Source: an uncultured Clostridia bacterium (GTDB lineage Bacteria; Bacillota; Clostridia; Oscillospirales; Ruminococcaceae). From it: a stretch of 49,138 bases of DNA. The notes below the pieces were generated by a model. It saw only the letters and a program-made list of their open reading frames with translations, had not been told where the DNA came from and made no database searches. How positions within the stretch are numbered: position 1 is the stretch's first letter; the number at the start of each line of letters is the position of its first letter. Of the stretch, positions 8,182-18,325 are shown in pieces. Location of the stretch: NCBI GenBank assembly GCA_947166945.1, contig CAMVGH010000006.1, positions 1 through 49,138 of the forward strand. Reading direction: 5' to 3'. A program made the translations under genes and the position numbers.

Positions 8182-8937
8182 TCAATGAGATTCGAGCGTC
8201 ATTATGAGCGGCTTATCGTTCGTGATCGCTATGCAGTGCTCAAAATGTGCGCTGAGTTTACCGTTTGCCTCTACGACTGTCCACTTATCCGGAAGCACCT
8301 TTACCTCCGGGGTGGATTCGTTGACCATCGGCTCGATACAAATTGTCATACCGGGGACCAGTCTCGGGCCTCTGCCCGCCTTGCCGAAGTTCGGAACTTC
8401 GGGGTCCTCGTGCATTTCGGTGCCGATGCCGTGACCGACATACTGTCTTACTACATGGTAGCCGTTGCTTTCAACATGAGCCTGTACCGCCGCAGAGATA
8501 TCTCCGATACGGTTACCCGGCACAGCCTGTTCGATACCTTTCCAGAGTGCTTCTTCGGTTACTTTCATCAGTCGTTCCGCTTCCGGAGAAACGGTCCCGA
8601 TCCTGAATGTGCGGGCATTGTCGCCCTGCCATCCCTTATACAGTGTAGTGACATCGACTGTTACTATATCGCCCTCCCTGATTATCTTCTTCCTGGAGGG
8701 GATACCGTGTATAAGCTCTTCATTCACCGAGATGCAGCAGCTGTTGGGAAATCCGCCGTATCCGAGCGATGAGGGTATCGCACCCTTGCTCACTATGAAA
8801 TCGTGAACTATCTTGTCAAGCTCCCATGTACTCATTCCCGCATGGACCGATCTTCCTGCGAGAGCGAGCGCCTGCGCGGCTATTTCGTTTGATTCCATCA
8901 TCAGACGAAGTTCCGCGGACGATTTGACTTTTATCAT
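8182..8937 (-). CDS. map: Methionine aminopeptidase, type I
   Basis: A 251-residue dinuclear metallopeptidase that removes initiator Met from nascent proteins. Metal ligands are visible in VTVDVTT and QGDNARTF (two Asp), GHGIGTEMHEDP (His), CIEPMV (Glu) and FEHCIAIT (Glu). The short N-terminus without zinc fingers is type Ia. It follows adk by 5 nt and has AGGAT upstream of the ATG, so it is coupled to the adk message. Confidence 0.97.
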   Translation of the reverse strand: MIKVKSSAELRLMMESNEIAAQALALAGRSVHAGMSTWELDKIVHDFIVSKGAIPSSLGYGGFPNSCCISVNEELIHGIPSRKKIIREGDIVTVDVTTLYKGWQGDNARTFRIGTVSPEAERLMKVTEEALWKGIEQAVPGNRIGDISAAVQAHVESNGYHVVRQYVGHGIGTEMHEDPEVPNFGKAGRGPRLVPGMTICIEPMVNESTPEVKVLPDKWTVVEANGKLSAHFEHCIAITNDKPLIMTLESH

Positions 8938-8942
8938 TTGTG

Positions 8943-9581
8943 TTAATCCTGACTTTCTATCGCTTCAAGCGTGAGCTTAGCGGTGTCGGCGATGCCGTCC
9001 TGTCCGATCACGGTCTTGAGCTTGCCCTTCGCAGTGTAGTAATCCTTGAGGGGCGCTGTCTTTTCGTGGTATGTTGCGAGTCTTGAAAGCACTGTCTCGG
9101 GCTTGTCGTCAACTCTCTGCACCACTTTGCCGCCGCAGCTGTCGCATACACCCTCCTGCTTGGTGGGCTTGTGATCGACATGGTAGGAAGCTCCGCAGCT
9201 TTCGCATACACGTCTGCCGGAGAGTCTTGAGCAGATCTTGTCGTCGGGGACATAGATCTCGATGACCTTGTCGATATTGACGCCCATAGCGTCGAGTGCT
9301 TCAGCCTGTGCGACTGTTCTCGGAAATCCGTCGAGGATAAATCCGTTCTTTGCGTCGTCCTTGGCGATCCTGTCCTTGAGAATGCCGATAACGACATCGT
9401 CCGGAACAAGGTCTCCCCTGTCCATATACTCCTTTGCCGCAAGTCCGGTAGGTGTACCGTTCTTTACCGCTTCACGGAGCATATTGCCTGTTGAGAGTGC
9501 GGGAATACCGAGCTTCTCGCAGACGATCTCCGCCTGTGTGCCTTTTCCTGCGCCGGGAGCGCCTAAAAAGATCAGATTCAT
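8943..9581 (-). CDS. adk: Adenylate kinase with zinc-binding LID
   Basis: A 212-residue long-type enzyme converting ATP + AMP to 2 ADP. P-loop GAPGAGKGTQ is at residues 7-16, the AMP-binding DGFPRT near 84-89. The LID carries two cysteine pairs (CESCG and CDSCGG), the structural zinc site typical of Gram-positive adenylate kinases. AGGAAGG precedes the start. The secY-adk-map order is classic. Confidence 0.97.
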   Translation of the reverse strand: MNLIFLGAPGAGKGTQAEIVCEKLGIPALSTGNMLREAVKNGTPTGLAAKEYMDRGDLVPDDVVIGILKDRIAKDDAKNGFILDGFPRTVAQAEALDAMGVNIDKVIEIYVPDDKICSRLSGRRVCESCGASYHVDHKPTKQEGVCDSCGGKVVQRVDDKPETVLSRLATYHEKTAPLKDYYTAKGKLKTVIGQDGIADTAKLTLEAIESQD

Positions 9582-9678
9582 ATATTAACCTTCCTATACG
9601 ATGTGACCCGGCACGGCGGGAAACGTATGTCTCCTCTCCGCACCGCGGTCTGTTGTTTGGTCTTTGACAGGCACTTTC

Positions 9679-10980
9679 TTATTCGAGGAAGCCCTTGTGG
9701 TGACGCATCATCATCTGGGACTCGAGAGAACGTACCGTTTCGAGCGCAACGCCGACAAGGATCAGCATTGTAGTACCGCCGAGCGCGATATTGATGCCCG
9801 AAAGCTGTCTGAATATTATCGGGAATATCGCAATGAACGCGAGGAACATTGCACCGATAAGCGAGATCTTGGAAAGCGAATTCTGAATGAAGTCCGATGT
9901 GGGCTTGCCGGGACGGATACCCGGAATAGCGCCGTTGTTCTTCTTCAGATTGTTGGCGATCTCTACGGGATTGTACTGGATCGCGATATAGAAGTAGTTG
10001 AACGCGATTATCAGCAGGAAGTAGAGTATCGCATATAGCCAGCTGGACTGGCTGAACAGTCTTACGAAGCCTTCCCAGAAATCATTTCCGCTGCTTCCGT
10101 CTCCGTATATGCCGAAGAACGAGCAGATCGTCTGGGGGAGTGCCATGACCGACATCGCGAAGATGATCGGCATAACGCCCGCCATAGCTACCTTGATCGG
10201 AATGAACGTGGACTGACCGCCGTACATCTTTCTGCCGACAACTCTCTTTGCGTACTGGACGGGTATTCTTCTTTCCGCGTTGGTCATCAGTACAACGAGA
10301 CCGATCATTATCACAAAGATGATACCCACCACCGGAACGAGGATAGCGTTCTTCATATCCGCGCTCATGGACTGTATCAGTGCGAAGACGCTCGAAGGAG
10401 CTCTTGCGATGATACCGGCGAAGAGTATGATCGAGATACCGTTTCCTATTCCCTTCTCATTGATCTGGTCACCAAGCCATATAATGAGCGAAGCACCTGC
10501 CACGAAGCATATTACTATCGTGATCGCGGCAAGGATACCTGAAAATCCCTGATCGAGACTGTACTTTACCGCACCTCTTACATTGAGCAGTGCGTAGAAG
10601 CCGATTGCCTGGAAAATTGCCAGACCCAGCGATGTGAGCTTTGTGATGGTATTCAGTTTCTTGCGCCCCTCATCGCCTTCCTTTTGCAGCTTCTCAAGAG
10701 CGGGTATCGCCACGGCGAGCAGCTGGATTATGATGGAAGCGTTGATATACGGGGTGATCGACATTGCGAGCAGCGTACCGTTCGAGAGCGAACCGCCGGT
10801 CATGGTATCGAGGAAGCTCAGCAGAGACTCATCGCCCATGAGATCGGATATCACGCTCATATCGAGGAACGGAACGAAGATGTTGGAACCAAGACGGAAA
10901 ATCACTATGATGAATAATGTGTATAAAATCTTTTTGCGGAGATTTGTATCTTTCCACGCATTGCGAAAGACTTCAAACAT
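9679..10980 (-). CDS. secY: Preprotein translocase subunit SecY
   Basis: A 433-residue, roughly ten-helix membrane protein forming the SecYEG channel. It starts [21 protein letters not shown], has the plug/helix 2 region SLSNGTLLAMSITPYINASI, and the cytoplasmic-loop signature KKNNGAIPGIRPGKPTSDFI. The ATG overlaps the rplO stop by one base (TAATG), so translation is coupled. A 97-nt spacer separates it from adk. Confidence 0.97.
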   Translation of the reverse strand: MFEVFRNAWKDTNLRKKILYTLFIIVIFRLGSNIFVPFLDMSVISDLMGDESLLSFLDTMTGGSLSNGTLLAMSITPYINASIIIQLLAVAIPALEKLQKEGDEGRKKLNTITKLTSLGLAIFQAIGFYALLNVRGAVKYSLDQGFSGILAAITIVICFVAGASLIIWLGDQINEKGIGNGISIILFAGIIARAPSSVFALIQSMSADMKNAILVPVVGIIFVIMIGLVVLMTNAERRIPVQYAKRVVGRKMYGGQSTFIPIKVAMAGVMPIIFAMSVMALPQTICSFFGIYGDGSSGNDFWEGFVRLFSQSSWLYAILYFLLIIAFNYFYIAIQYNPVEIANNLKKNNGAIPGIRPGKPTSDFIQNSLSKISLIGAMFLAFIAIFPIIFRQLSGINIALGGTTMLILVGVALETVRSLESQMMMRHHKGFLE

Positions 10981-11423
10981 TATACCACCTCAGCCTTTCC
11001 GCCCGCCTTCTCGATTTTTTCCGCTGCAGCAGCGGTAAACTTGGAAGCCTTAACGGTAAAGCTCTTTGTCAGTTCTCCGTTACCGAGGATCTTGATGCCG
11101 TCGTAAAGCTTCTTTACGAGGCCGATCTCAACGAGTGCCTGTGCGTCGATCTCGGCACCGCTCTCAAAACGGCTCTCAAGATCGGATACATTGACTGTTG
11201 CGTATTCCGTTGCGAAAATGTTATTGAATCCGCGCTTAGGGATACGCATAGCGAGCTTGGTCTGACCGCCCTCGAATCCGGGCTTTACTCCGCCGCCGGA
11301 ACGAGCCCACTGACCTTTATGTCCTTTGCCCGCAGTCTTGCCGTGACCGGAACCGTGTCCGCGTCCGATGCGCTTTACTTCCTTTGTTGCGCCGACTGCA
11401 GGAGATAATTCGTGCAGCTTCAA
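10980..11423 (-). CDS. rplO: 50S ribosomal protein L15 (uL15)
   Basis: A 147-residue late-assembly 50S protein, [20 protein letters not shown] followed by the glycine/basic stretch [20 protein letters not shown]. The start is TTG at 11423 with AGGAGG eight bases upstream. It overlaps secY by one base. C-terminus [14 protein letters not shown] fits the family. Confidence 0.97.
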   Translation of the reverse strand: MKLHELSPAVGATKEVKRIGRGHGSGHGKTAGKGHKGQWARSGGGVKPGFEGGQTKLAMRIPKRGFNNIFATEYATVNVSDLESRFESGAEIDAQALVEIGLVKKLYDGIKILGNGELTKSFTVKASKFTAAAAEKIEKAGGKAEVV

Positions 11424-11449
11424 TTGTTACACCTCCTGTTATTAAGATA

Positions 11450-11617
11450 TTACTCGGATACTTCTACAAGATATCCGATCTCTTTGATCTTTCCCTTTGT
11501 AGCCGCGTTATCGGGCTGCTCTGTAACATCGCCGATCTTGCGAAGACCGAGCGACTTTGCAGTCGCGATGTGGCTGTCCTTACGGCCGATGAGGGACTTT
11601 ACGAGTTTGATCTTCAT
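11450..11617 (-). CDS. rpmD: 50S ribosomal protein L30 (uL30)
   Basis: A 55-residue gene found by translating the rpsE-rplO gap. The product begins [20 protein letters not shown] and continues [16 protein letters not shown], the hallmark L30 sequence, ending [20 protein letters not shown] lies upstream. It is in the standard S5-L30-L15 position. Confidence 0.96.
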   Translation of the reverse strand: MKIKLVKSLIGRKDSHIATAKSLGLRKIGDVTEQPDNAATKGKIKEIGYLVEVSE

Positions 11618-11637
11618 AATACGAGATCCTTCCTTTC

Positions 11638-12138
11638 TCAGCCTAATATTTCCTTGACTGTCTTGCCTCTGATAGCAGCTACCTGCTCAGCATCTCTGAG
11701 GGAAGCGAGACCTGCGATAGTTGCTCTTACGACGTTGCAGGGGTTATTGGAACGCAGGGACTTTGTACGGATATTCTTGATGCCTGCCATTTCTACGACC
11801 GAACGCACGGGGCCGCCTGCGATAACGCCGGTACCTTCGGGAGCGGGTCTCATAAGAACTGCGCCTGCGCCGAACTTTCCTACTGTCTCATGCGGGATCG
11901 TTGTACCCTTGAGGGAAACCTTGATAAGGTTCTTCTTGGCGTCCTCGATGCCCTTGCGGATAGCGTCCGGAACTTCGTTTGATTTACCGAGACCGAAACC
12001 TACGATGCCGTTTCCGTCACCGACTACTACGAGCGCGGAGAACTTCATGATACGTCCGCCCTTGACTGTCTTGGATACACGGTTGATAGCTACGACTTTC
12101 TCGGCGAGTTCTAATTTTGATGCGTCTATAAGTGCCAA
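11638..12138 (-). CDS. rpsE: 30S ribosomal protein S5 (uS5)
   Basis: A 166-residue decoding-fidelity protein. The double-stranded-RNA-binding N-terminal part reads [20 protein letters not shown], followed by [19 protein letters not shown]. The start is TTG at 12138 with AGGAGG eight bases upstream. It follows rplR by 22 nt. Confidence 0.97.
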   Translation of the reverse strand: MALIDASKLELAEKVVAINRVSKTVKGGRIMKFSALVVVGDGNGIVGFGLGKSNEVPDAIRKGIEDAKKNLIKVSLKGTTIPHETVGKFGAGAVLMRPAPEGTGVIAGGPVRSVVEMAGIKNIRTKSLRSNNPCNVVRATIAGLASLRDAEQVAAIRGKTVKEILG

Positions 12139-12160
12139 AGCTTTTTCCTCCTGTTATATT

Positions 12161-12520
12161 TTAGAAATTGAGTCCGCCTTCGCGCGCACCGTCTGCGAGC
12201 GCAGCTACTCTTCCGTGATAGATATAACCGCCTCTGTCGAATACAACATCGGTTATACCCTTTTCCTTTGCTCTTTCTGCGATCTTCTCGCCGACTTTCT
12301 TGGCTGCTTCGCAGTTTCCGCCGTACTCTGTGAAGTCCTTCTCATTGGAGGATGCCGCGCAGAGTGTCACACCTGCTTCATCATCGATGATCTGAGCATA
12401 GATGTTCTTGGAAGAACGGAAAACATTCAGGCGGGGGCAGGAGGCTGTACCGGAGATCTTGTTTCTGATCCTCTGATGACGCTTGATTCTCTGCTTATTG
12501 CTGTCTTTCTGCTTTATCAT
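12161..12520 (-). CDS. rplR: 50S ribosomal protein L18 (uL18)
   Basis: A 119-residue 5S-rRNA binder with [35 protein letters not shown] core and the C-terminal [21 protein letters not shown] chose ATG at 12520, which lies seven bases after AGAGGTGA; a TTG two codons upstream is too close to that site. It follows rplF by 13 nt. Confidence 0.95.
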   Translation of the reverse strand: MIKQKDSNKQRIKRHQRIRNKISGTASCPRLNVFRSSKNIYAQIIDDEAGVTLCAASSNEKDFTEYGGNCEAAKKVGEKIAERAKEKGITDVVFDRGGYIYHGRVAALADGAREGGLNF

Positions 12521-12533
12521 TTCCAATCACCTC

Positions 12534-13079
12534 TTACTTCTTGCCCTTGCCGGCCTTGCCTTCTTTGCGGCGTACATACTCGTCAACGTATCTGATGCCC
12601 TTGCCCTTGTACGGCTCGGGAGGACGCTTGCCGCGTACTTCTGCTGCGAACTGGCCGACCTTCTGCTTGTCGATACCCTTGATCACGATCTGGTTGGGCT
12701 GAGGAGCTTCGATCTTGATATCGTCTGTATCGGACACGATGACATCGTGGGAATAGCCGATCTTCAGGATAAGATCCTTGCCCTTCTTCTCGCATCTGTA
12801 ACCGACGCCCTGTATTTCGAGCTGCTTTTCAAAGCCCTCTGTAACGCCGACTACCATGTTGTGGATAAGGGTTCTTGTGAGGCCGTGGAGAGCGCGGTTA
12901 GAAGCTTCGTCATCGGGACGCTCTACCTTTATCTGACCTGCCTCGGAAGTGATCTTCATCGAGGGCTTGAATTCTCTTGTGAGGGTACCCTTGGGTCCCT
13001 TTACTGTTACTGTGGATCCGTCGATCTTTACATCTACTCCGGCAGGAACAGCGATCGGGTGTTTACCTATTCTGGACAT
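12534..13079 (-). CDS. rplF: 50S ribosomal protein L6 (uL6)
   Basis: A 181-residue protein of two repeated folds near the sarcin-ricin loop. It starts MSRIGKHPIAVPAGVDVKID and ends with PPEPYKGKGIRYVDEYVRRK followed by a lysine-rich tail. GGAGGAACAGAT precedes the ATG. It contributes to the GTPase-factor site. Confidence 0.97.
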   Translation of the reverse strand: MSRIGKHPIAVPAGVDVKIDGSTVTVKGPKGTLTREFKPSMKITSEAGQIKVERPDDEASNRALHGLTRTLIHNMVVGVTEGFEKQLEIQGVGYRCEKKGKDLILKIGYSHDVIVSDTDDIKIEAPQPNQIVIKGIDKQKVGQFAAEVRGKRPPEPYKGKGIRYVDEYVRRKEGKAGKGKK

Positions 13080-13091
13080 ATCTGTTCCTCC

Positions 13092-13490
13092 TTACCATAC
13101 GAATGCGAGGATCTCACCGCCGACATGGAGTTCTCTTGCCTTCTTGTCGGTCATGATGCCCTTGGAAGTGGACACGATAGCGATACCGAGACCCTTCATT
13201 ACCTTGGGCATATCCTTGCAGTTCGAGTAAATTCTTAAACCGGGCTTGCTGACTCTGCGTAAACCCGTGATGACTTGTGACTTATTCTCAGTATACTTGA
13301 GCGTGATCCGGATCACTCCCTGCTTGTTGTCCTCGATCACTCTGAAGTTCTTTATATAACCCTCATCTACGAGGATCTGAGCGATCTGCTTCTTGACATT
13401 GGAGCAGGGAACATCTATTGTGGGGTGCTTTGCGGCACTCGCGTTGCGGATCCGTGTGAGCATATCTGCGATAGTATCAGTGATCTGCAT
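13092..13490 (-). CDS. rpsH: 30S ribosomal protein S8 (uS8)
   Basis: A 132-residue primary 16S binder (central domain), beginning [20 protein letters not shown] with the conserved C-terminal [20 protein letters not shown]. It starts after AGGAAGCAGAAA. S8 is the usual autogenous regulator of the spc block; no obvious 16S-like mimic was identified near rplE. Confidence 0.97.
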   Translation of the reverse strand: MQITDTIADMLTRIRNASAAKHPTIDVPCSNVKKQIAQILVDEGYIKNFRVIEDNKQGVIRITLKYTENKSQVITGLRRVSKPGLRIYSNCKDMPKVMKGLGIAIVSTSKGIMTDKKARELHVGGEILAFVW

Positions 13491-13523
13491 TTTCTGCTTC
13501 CTCCTTAAATTTATGATGTAAAA

Positions 13524-13709
13524 TTACCAGCTTGCCTTCTTGACACCGGGGATCTGTCCCTTGTACGCGAGTTCTCTGAAGCAGATTCTGCATATTCCGA
13601 ACTTGCGCAGATAAGCGTGAGGTCTGCCGCAAATCTTGCATCTGTTATAAGAACGGGTAGAAAATTTTGCAGGTCGCTGCTGCTTAGCGATCATTGATTT
13701 CTTTGCCAT
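13524..13709 (-). CDS. rpsN: 30S ribosomal protein S14, short zinc form (uS14)
   Basis: A 61-residue type Z protein, starting [20 protein letters not shown], with zinc ligands in CKICGRPH and [11 protein letters not shown] and the conserved end [11 protein letters not shown]. It assembles into the 30S head. It lies between rplE and rpsH, as usual. Confidence 0.97.
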   Translation of the reverse strand: MAKKSMIAKQQRPAKFSTRSYNRCKICGRPHAYLRKFGICRICFRELAYKGQIPGVKKASW

Positions 13710-13729
13710 GTTGATTTCCTTAACCTTTC

Positions 13730-14269
13730 TTATTTCGCAAACGGAGCGCCCATGAGTGTAAGCAGCTCTTTTGCCTCTTCGTCTGTCTTTGCTGTTGTTA
13801 CAAAGTTGATGTCCATACCGCGGATAGCGTCGATCTTCTCATACTCGATCTCCGGGAAGATGAGCTGTTCCTTGATACCTACGCTGTAGTTGCCTCTGCC
13901 GTCGAACGAGTTGGGGTTGATACCTCTGAAGTCACGTACACGGGGCAGCGCGATATTGAAGAATCTGTCGAGGAATTCGTACATCACTTCGCCGCGGAGT
14001 GTTACCTTGACGCCGATGATGTTGCCCTCACGGAGCTTGAAGTTTGCGATAGCCTTCTTTGCGCGGCAGATGACCGGCTTCTGACCTGTTATCTGGCTGA
14101 TATCGCTCATTATTGCTTCGATCTTCTTGTTATCGTCCTTTGCTTCACCGCAGCCTACATTGATAACGATCTTATCGAGTTTAGGAGTCTGCATTACGCT
14201 CTTGTATCCGAACTTCTTGAAGAGTGCGGGAGCTACTTTCTCCTTGTAATAGGTTTTCATTGTTGACAT
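13730..14269 (-). CDS. rplE: 50S ribosomal protein L5 (uL5)
   Basis: A 179-residue 5S-rRNA/central-protuberance protein with [20 protein letters not shown], the [21 protein letters not shown] region and [24 protein letters not shown] lies seven bases before the first ATG (14269), which is why I prefer it over the ATG three codons inside. A 61-nt spacer separates it from rplX. Confidence 0.97.
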   Translation of the reverse strand: MSTMKTYYKEKVAPALFKKFGYKSVMQTPKLDKIVINVGCGEAKDDNKKIEAIMSDISQITGQKPVICRAKKAIANFKLREGNIIGVKVTLRGEVMYEFLDRFFNIALPRVRDFRGINPNSFDGRGNYSVGIKEQLIFPEIEYEKIDAIRGMDINFVTTAKTDEEAKELLTLMGAPFAK

Positions 14270-14330
14270 TGTTTTTCTCCTTACCGACGGAAGCCGGAAG
14301 TTACTTTATCCGACCCCTCCGTCAAGCCGA

Positions 14331-14645
14331 TCAGAGTTCAGCGCCGCACTTCTTGCAGACTCTGATTTTCTTTCCGTCCTTTATCTCTGCGCCTACGCGT
14401 ACAGCCTTCTTGCACTTGGGGCAAACGGGCATTACCTTGCTTGCATACAGAGCGCCTTCTGCCTTTACGATACCGCCGGGCTGTCCCTGCTGTCTGGGCT
14501 TTACATGTTTTGTTACCATGTTGAGTCCTTCAACAATTACCTTGCCTTCGGAAGGCGATACCTCAAGGACCTTACCGCTCTTGCCCTTGTCCTTGCCCGA
14601 GATGATCTGTACCTCGTCGCCTGTTTTAACGTGAAGTTTGTTCAT
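14331..14645 (-). CDS. rplX: 50S ribosomal protein L24 (uL24)
   Basis: A 104-residue assembly initiator with the N-terminal KOW motif ([20 protein letters not shown]) and a C-terminal zinc-ribbon-like pair of cysteine motifs ([11 protein letters not shown] and VCKKCGAEL), a form common in many bacteria. AAGGAGGTCC precedes the start. It follows rplN by 12 nt. Confidence 0.97.
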   Translation of the reverse strand: MNKLHVKTGDEVQIISGKDKGKSGKVLEVSPSEGKVIVEGLNMVTKHVKPRQQGQPGGIVKAEGALYASKVMPVCPKCKKAVRVGAEIKDGKKIRVCKKCGAEL

Positions 14646-14657
14646 TTCAGGACCTCC

Positions 14658-15026
14658 TTATAATACTTCGGGGGCAAGAGAGAGGATCTTCATGAAATCC
14701 TTCTCGCGAAGTTCTCTTGCTACCGGCCCGAAAATACGTGTGCCTCTCGGAGTCTTGTCCTCCTTGATTATAACGGCTGCGTTCTCATCGAAACGGATAT
14801 AGGTTCCGTCTGCTCTTCTGAGACCTGTTGCCGAACGAACGATGACACACTTTACAACGTCACCCTTCTTTACGGTGCCGCCGGGAGTCGCCTTCTTTAC
14901 GGAAGCGACTATTATATCGCCGATGTTGGCGTATTTTCTGCGAGTTCCGCCCAGTACCCTGATGCACATGAGCTCTTTTGCTCCTGTGTTGTCAGCGACT
15001 TTGAGGCGTGTCTGCATCTGAATCAT
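14658..15026 (-). CDS. rplN: 50S ribosomal protein L14 (uL14)
   Basis: A 122-residue protein, [20 protein letters not shown], with the signature [20 protein letters not shown] and the end [13 protein letters not shown]. It lies at the subunit interface, contacts 16S helix 44 and is the target of the silencing factor RsfS. GGAG precedes the ATG with a somewhat long spacing. Confidence 0.97.
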   Translation of the reverse strand: MIQMQTRLKVADNTGAKELMCIRVLGGTRRKYANIGDIIVASVKKATPGGTVKKGDVVKCVIVRSATGLRRADGTYIRFDENAAVIIKEDKTPRGTRIFGPVARELREKDFMKILSLAPEVL

Positions 15027-15046
15027 GTTTTTTACGCTCCTTCCGC

Positions 15047-15301
15047 TTACTTAGCTCTCTCGATCACATTCACAAGTCTCCATCTCTTGTCCTTGGACAG
15101 AGGTCTTGTTTCCATGATCTCCACGGTGTCGCCTATATTGCAGGTGTTCTCTTCATCATGTGCCTTGAGCTTGATGGTTCTCTTTACGATCTTGTCGTAG
15201 AGGGGGTGACGAACGTTATCGGCGATCGCAACGACAATGGTCTTATCCATCTTGTTGCTTACTACCCTGCCGACTCTTGTTTTTCTGAGGTTTCTTTCCA
15301 T
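15047..15301 (-). CDS. rpsQ: 30S ribosomal protein S17 (uS17)
   Basis: An 84-residue OB-fold protein starting [20 protein letters not shown], followed by TIVVAI, with the signature [20 protein letters not shown]. It stabilises the 5' domain of 16S rRNA. GGGGAGG lies upstream; 19 nt after rpmC. Confidence 0.97.
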   Translation of the reverse strand: MERNLRKTRVGRVVSNKMDKTIVVAIADNVRHPLYDKIVKRTIKLKAHDEENTCNIGDTVEIMETRPLSKDKRWRLVNVIERAK

Positions 15302-15320
15302 TGTGCTTTATCCTCCCCTC

Positions 15321-15527
15321 TCAGCTTTTAGCCGCAAGCTCACGCTCACGCTGGATCGTCTTGATTACCGCGATCTCCTTCTTGACTGCCTTGATCCTTG
15401 TGGGGTTGTCAAGCTGGTTCACAGCAAGCTGGAAACGGAGATTGAACAGTTCCTGCTTGAGCTCTGCGGCTCTGTTCTGAAGTTCGACTTCGGAAAGGTC
15501 TCTGATCTCTTTGGTTATCTTTTTCAT
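15321..15527 (-). CDS. rpmC: 50S ribosomal protein L29 (uL29)
   Basis: A 68-residue helical-hairpin protein at the exit tunnel, with [20 protein letters not shown] and a C-terminal [10 protein letters not shown]. It contributes to the docking site for trigger factor and SRP. The start overlaps the rplP stop (ATGA), implying coupled translation. Confidence 0.97.
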   Translation of the reverse strand: MKKITKEIRDLSEVELQNRAAELKQELFNLRFQLAVNQLDNPTRIKAVKKEIAVIKTIQRERELAAKS

Positions 15528-15949
15528 TCTGCGTCAGCCTCCTTTTCCTTTGCTACGAACTTGCACTTGATCGGGAGCTTGTGCATTGCGAGACGCATTG
15601 CCTCTCTTGCAACATCTTCCGTAACGCCGGCGATCTCGAAGAGAACTCTGCCGGGCTTTACGACAGCCACCCAGTACTCAGGCGAACCTTTACCGGAACC
15701 CATTCGGGTCTCGGCGGGCTTTTCGGTAACGGGCTTGTCGGGGAATATCTTGATCCATACCTGACCGCCTCTCTTGATGTAACGTGTCATCGCGATACGG
15801 GCAGCCTCGATCTGGTTGGAAGTGATCCATGCCGGCTCAAGAGCCTGCAGACCGTAATCTCCGTTTGTTACCTTATTGCCGCGAAGAGCCTTACCGGTCA
15901 TACGGCCTCTCTGCTGTCTTCTGTATTTAACTCTCTTTGGAAGTAACAT
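15524..15949 (-). CDS. rplP: 50S ribosomal protein L16 (uL16)
   Basis: A 141-residue protein close to the A-site and peptidyl-transferase region, [20 protein letters not shown] with [19 protein letters not shown] and [19 protein letters not shown]. It overlaps rpsC by one base (TAATG) and rpmC by four, so S3-L16-L29 are tightly coupled. Confidence 0.97.
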   Translation of the reverse strand: MLLPKRVKYRRQQRGRMTGKALRGNKVTNGDYGLQALEPAWITSNQIEAARIAMTRYIKRGGQVWIKIFPDKPVTEKPAETRMGSGKGSPEYWVAVVKPGRVLFEIAGVTEDVAREAMRLAMHKLPIKCKFVAKEKEADAE

Positions 15950-16734
15950 TATTCATTACCCCCTTCTGTCTTTCTTTCAGCTCTCGGAGCTCTTTCGCCG
16001 TTTCTCGGACGGGAGGGTCTTCTCTCTCCTCTGTCGGCTCTGTCTCCTCTGTCATTTCTTCTTCTTCTCTCGGGTCTTTCGGGTCTGTCGGAACGAACCT
16101 CGCCCTTGAGGACTTCACCCTTGTAGATCCATACCTTTACGCCGATAACGCCGTATGTGGTATTTGCTCTTGCAACGCCGTACTCGATATCTGCACGGAG
16201 CGTCTGAAGCGGGATAGTACCCTCATGATAGCTCTCGGAACGTGCGATCTCGGCACCGCCGAGTCTTCCCGAAACCTGTGTCTTGATACCCTTTGCGCCG
16301 AGCTTCATTGTTCTGCCGATGCAGGACTTCATAGCTCTTCTGAAGGATACACGCTGCTCAAGCTGGGAAGCGATGTTCTCTGCAACGAGCTGTGCGGAGA
16401 GGTCGGGGCTCTTTACTTCGATGATGTTCACGAGGACGGTCTTGCCCTTTGTGAGCTTCTCAAGTTCTGTTCTGAGCTTTTCGATCTCTGCGCCCTTCTG
16501 ACCGATGACCATACCGGGCTTAGCGCAGTGGATATTTACCTTTACCTTGGCAGCGTCTCTCTCGATCTCGATATCCGGGATGCCTGCCTTGTAAAGCTTC
16601 TTTTTAAGATATTCACGGATCTTGTAGTCCTCAACGAGTGTGTCGCCGAAGGTGGATTTTCCGGCAAACCAGCGGGAATCCCAATCCTTGATGACGCCTA
16701 CTCTGAGACCGTGCGGATTAACTTTTTGTCCCAT
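15949..16734 (-). CDS. rpsC: 30S ribosomal protein S3 (uS3) with long arginine/glutamate tail
   Basis: A 261-residue protein at the mRNA entry tunnel. It has the KH domain ([19 protein letters not shown]) and the C-terminal lobe ending [15 protein letters not shown]. After about residue 213 a low-complexity tail rich in Arg, Glu, Asp and Pro ([20 protein letters not shown] and more) adds nearly 50 residues compared with typical S3. Such tails vary between Clostridia. It follows rplV by 12 nt. Confidence 0.97.
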   Translation of the reverse strand: MGQKVNPHGLRVGVIKDWDSRWFAGKSTFGDTLVEDYKIREYLKKKLYKAGIPDIEIERDAAKVKVNIHCAKPGMVIGQKGAEIEKLRTELEKLTKGKTVLVNIIEVKSPDLSAQLVAENIASQLEQRVSFRRAMKSCIGRTMKLGAKGIKTQVSGRLGGAEIARSESYHEGTIPLQTLRADIEYGVARANTTYGVIGVKVWIYKGEVLKGEVRSDRPERPERRRRNDRGDRADRGERRPSRPRNGERAPRAERKTEGGNE

Positions 16735-16746
16735 TTGTTTACCTCC

Positions 16747-17082
16747 TTATTCAGCTTCCTTAACTACCAGAACGATGTTCGATGTTCTCTTGAGGATACG
16801 GTGTGCGCTGCCCTTTGCAGCGGGTCTTATTCTCTTGAGTGTAACACCTGCGCCGACGTGCGCTTCTGCAACGTAGCAGCGGCTGAGATCCATGTTATGG
16901 TTGTTCTCCGCGTTTGCCATAGCGCTCTTGAGGAGCTTCTCCAGAGGCTCGCATGCAGCCTTGGGAGTGTTCTTCAGAACAGCCATAGCGACTTCGCAGG
17001 GCTTATTTCTGATCAGGTCGAGTACGATCCCTACCTTGCGGGGAGAAATACGAACCTGTCTTAATTCCGCTCTTGCTTCCAT
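16747..17082 (-). CDS. rplV: 50S ribosomal protein L22 (uL22)
   Basis: A 111-residue protein whose beta hairpin lines the exit tunnel (macrolide-resistance site). It shows [20 protein letters not shown] and [26 protein letters not shown] is upstream of the ATG. It starts 13 nt after rpsS. Confidence 0.97.
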   Translation of the reverse strand: MEARAELRQVRISPRKVGIVLDLIRNKPCEVAMAVLKNTPKAACEPLEKLLKSAMANAENNHNMDLSRCYVAEAHVGAGVTLKRIRPAAKGSAHRILKRTSNIVLVVKEAE

Positions 17083-17095
17083 TCGTTTCTCCTCC

Positions 17096-17371
17096 TTACT
17101 TCTTGGTGGTCTTGCCGCTCACATGACCCTTGAAGGTCCTTGTGGGGGCGAACTCGCCGAGCTTATGACCTACCATATCTTCGGTAACATATACCGGAAC
17201 GTGCTTGCGTCCGTCATGCACCGCGATAGTGTGACCCACGAAATCGGGGAATATTGTGCTGGAACGGCTCCATGTCTTGAGGACCTTCTTCTCGTTAGCC
17301 TCGTTCATTGCGAGAACGCGCTTGTAGAGAGCTTCCTGGACATAAGGGCCTTTCTTTATGCTTCTGCTCAT
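17096..17371 (-). CDS. rpsS: 30S ribosomal protein S19 (uS19)
   Basis: A 91-residue 30S-head protein starting [20 protein letters not shown], with [20 protein letters not shown] and the C-terminal [18 protein letters not shown]. The true start is ATG 17371, preceded by AAAGGAAA; the longer open frame upstream is not family-like. The 107-nt spacer to rplB is long for this operon, but I see no clear element in it. Confidence 0.97.
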   Translation of the reverse strand: MSRSIKKGPYVQEALYKRVLAMNEANEKKVLKTWSRSSTIFPDFVGHTIAVHDGRKHVPVYVTEDMVGHKLGEFAPTRTFKGHVSGKTTKK

Positions 17372-17478
17372 ATTAAAATTTCCTTTCAAGCTTTGCTGCA
17401 AGTTAATGAATAACGCTTTACACGCAGCCTTGCGCCGCACTACGCACTCTTATTAACAGCAGCCTGACAATGTGTTGT

Positions 17479-18312
17479 TTACTTAGCGTTTCTTCTCTTG
17501 ACGATGAACTTATCGGTTCTGTTGTTCGTCTTTCTGGTCTTGTAACCGAGAGCGGGCTTACCCCACGGAGTTACAGGGCCGGGTCTGCCGACAGGCGACT
17601 TACCCTCACCACCGCCGTGCGGGTGGTCGTTCGGGTTCATAACGGAACCTCTTACGGTCGGTCTGACGCCCATGTGTCTGATGCGTCCTGCCTTACCGTA
17701 GTTCACATTGGCGTGGTCGGCATTGCTTACGCCGCCGATGGTAGCCATGCAGTTCTCGGGAACATTTCTGAGCTCGCCGCTGGGAAGTCTCAGGAGAGCC
17801 ATACCGTTCTCCTTAGCCATGAGCTGTGCCATGTTGCCTGCGGAACGCACGAGCTGTGCGCCCTTGCCGGGATGAAGCTCAACATTGTGGATGAATGTAC
17901 CCACGGGGATATTTGCGAGCGGGAGTGCGTTGCCGGGCTTGATATCGGCGTCCGCGCCGCTTCTGATCTTATCGCCTACCGCGAGCTTGTCGGGAGCGAT
18001 GATATATCTCTTCTCTCCGTCCTCATACTCAACGAGAGCGATGAATGCGGAACGGTTAGGATCGTATTCAAGTGTCTTGACTTCCGCATCCATACCGAGC
18101 TTGTTTCTCTTGAAGTCTATTACTCTGTACTTTCTTCTGTTTCCGCCGCCCTTATGTCTGACGGTTATTCTGCCGTAGCTGTTGCGTCCGGAGTGCTTTT
18201 TGAGAGTTTCGAGAAGACTTCTCTCGGGAGCGACCTTTGATAAGCCGCTGTAGTCAATGACCGTCATTCCGCGTCTGCCGGGGGTGACGGGCTTATATGT
18301 CTTTATAGCCAT
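17479..18312 (-). CDS. rplB: 50S ribosomal protein L2 (uL2)
   Basis: A 277-residue protein essential for subunit joining and peptidyl transfer. It starts [20 protein letters not shown] and contains the conserved histidine loop [20 protein letters not shown] near the C-terminus. Normal length; AGGAGTG precedes the start. Confidence 0.98.
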   Translation of the reverse strand: MAIKTYKPVTPGRRGMTVIDYSGLSKVAPERSLLETLKKHSGRNSYGRITVRHKGGGNRRKYRVIDFKRNKLGMDAEVKTLEYDPNRSAFIALVEYEDGEKRYIIAPDKLAVGDKIRSGADADIKPGNALPLANIPVGTFIHNVELHPGKGAQLVRSAGNMAQLMAKENGMALLRLPSGELRNVPENCMATIGGVSNADHANVNYGKAGRIRHMGVRPTVRGSVMNPNDHPHGGGEGKSPVGRPGPVTPWGKPALGYKTRKTNNRTDKFIVKRRNAK

Positions 18313-18325
18313 TTCTCTTCACTCC

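Noticed and set aside
11384-12595. 403-codon plus-strand ORF opposite rplR/rpsE/rpmD
   Set aside because: Covers three genes of the opposite strand, so it is a by-product of their codon use.
15937-17064. 375-codon plus-strand ORF opposite rpsC/rplV
   Set aside because: Antisense shadow of two certain ribosomal protein genes; no family similarity or start signal.
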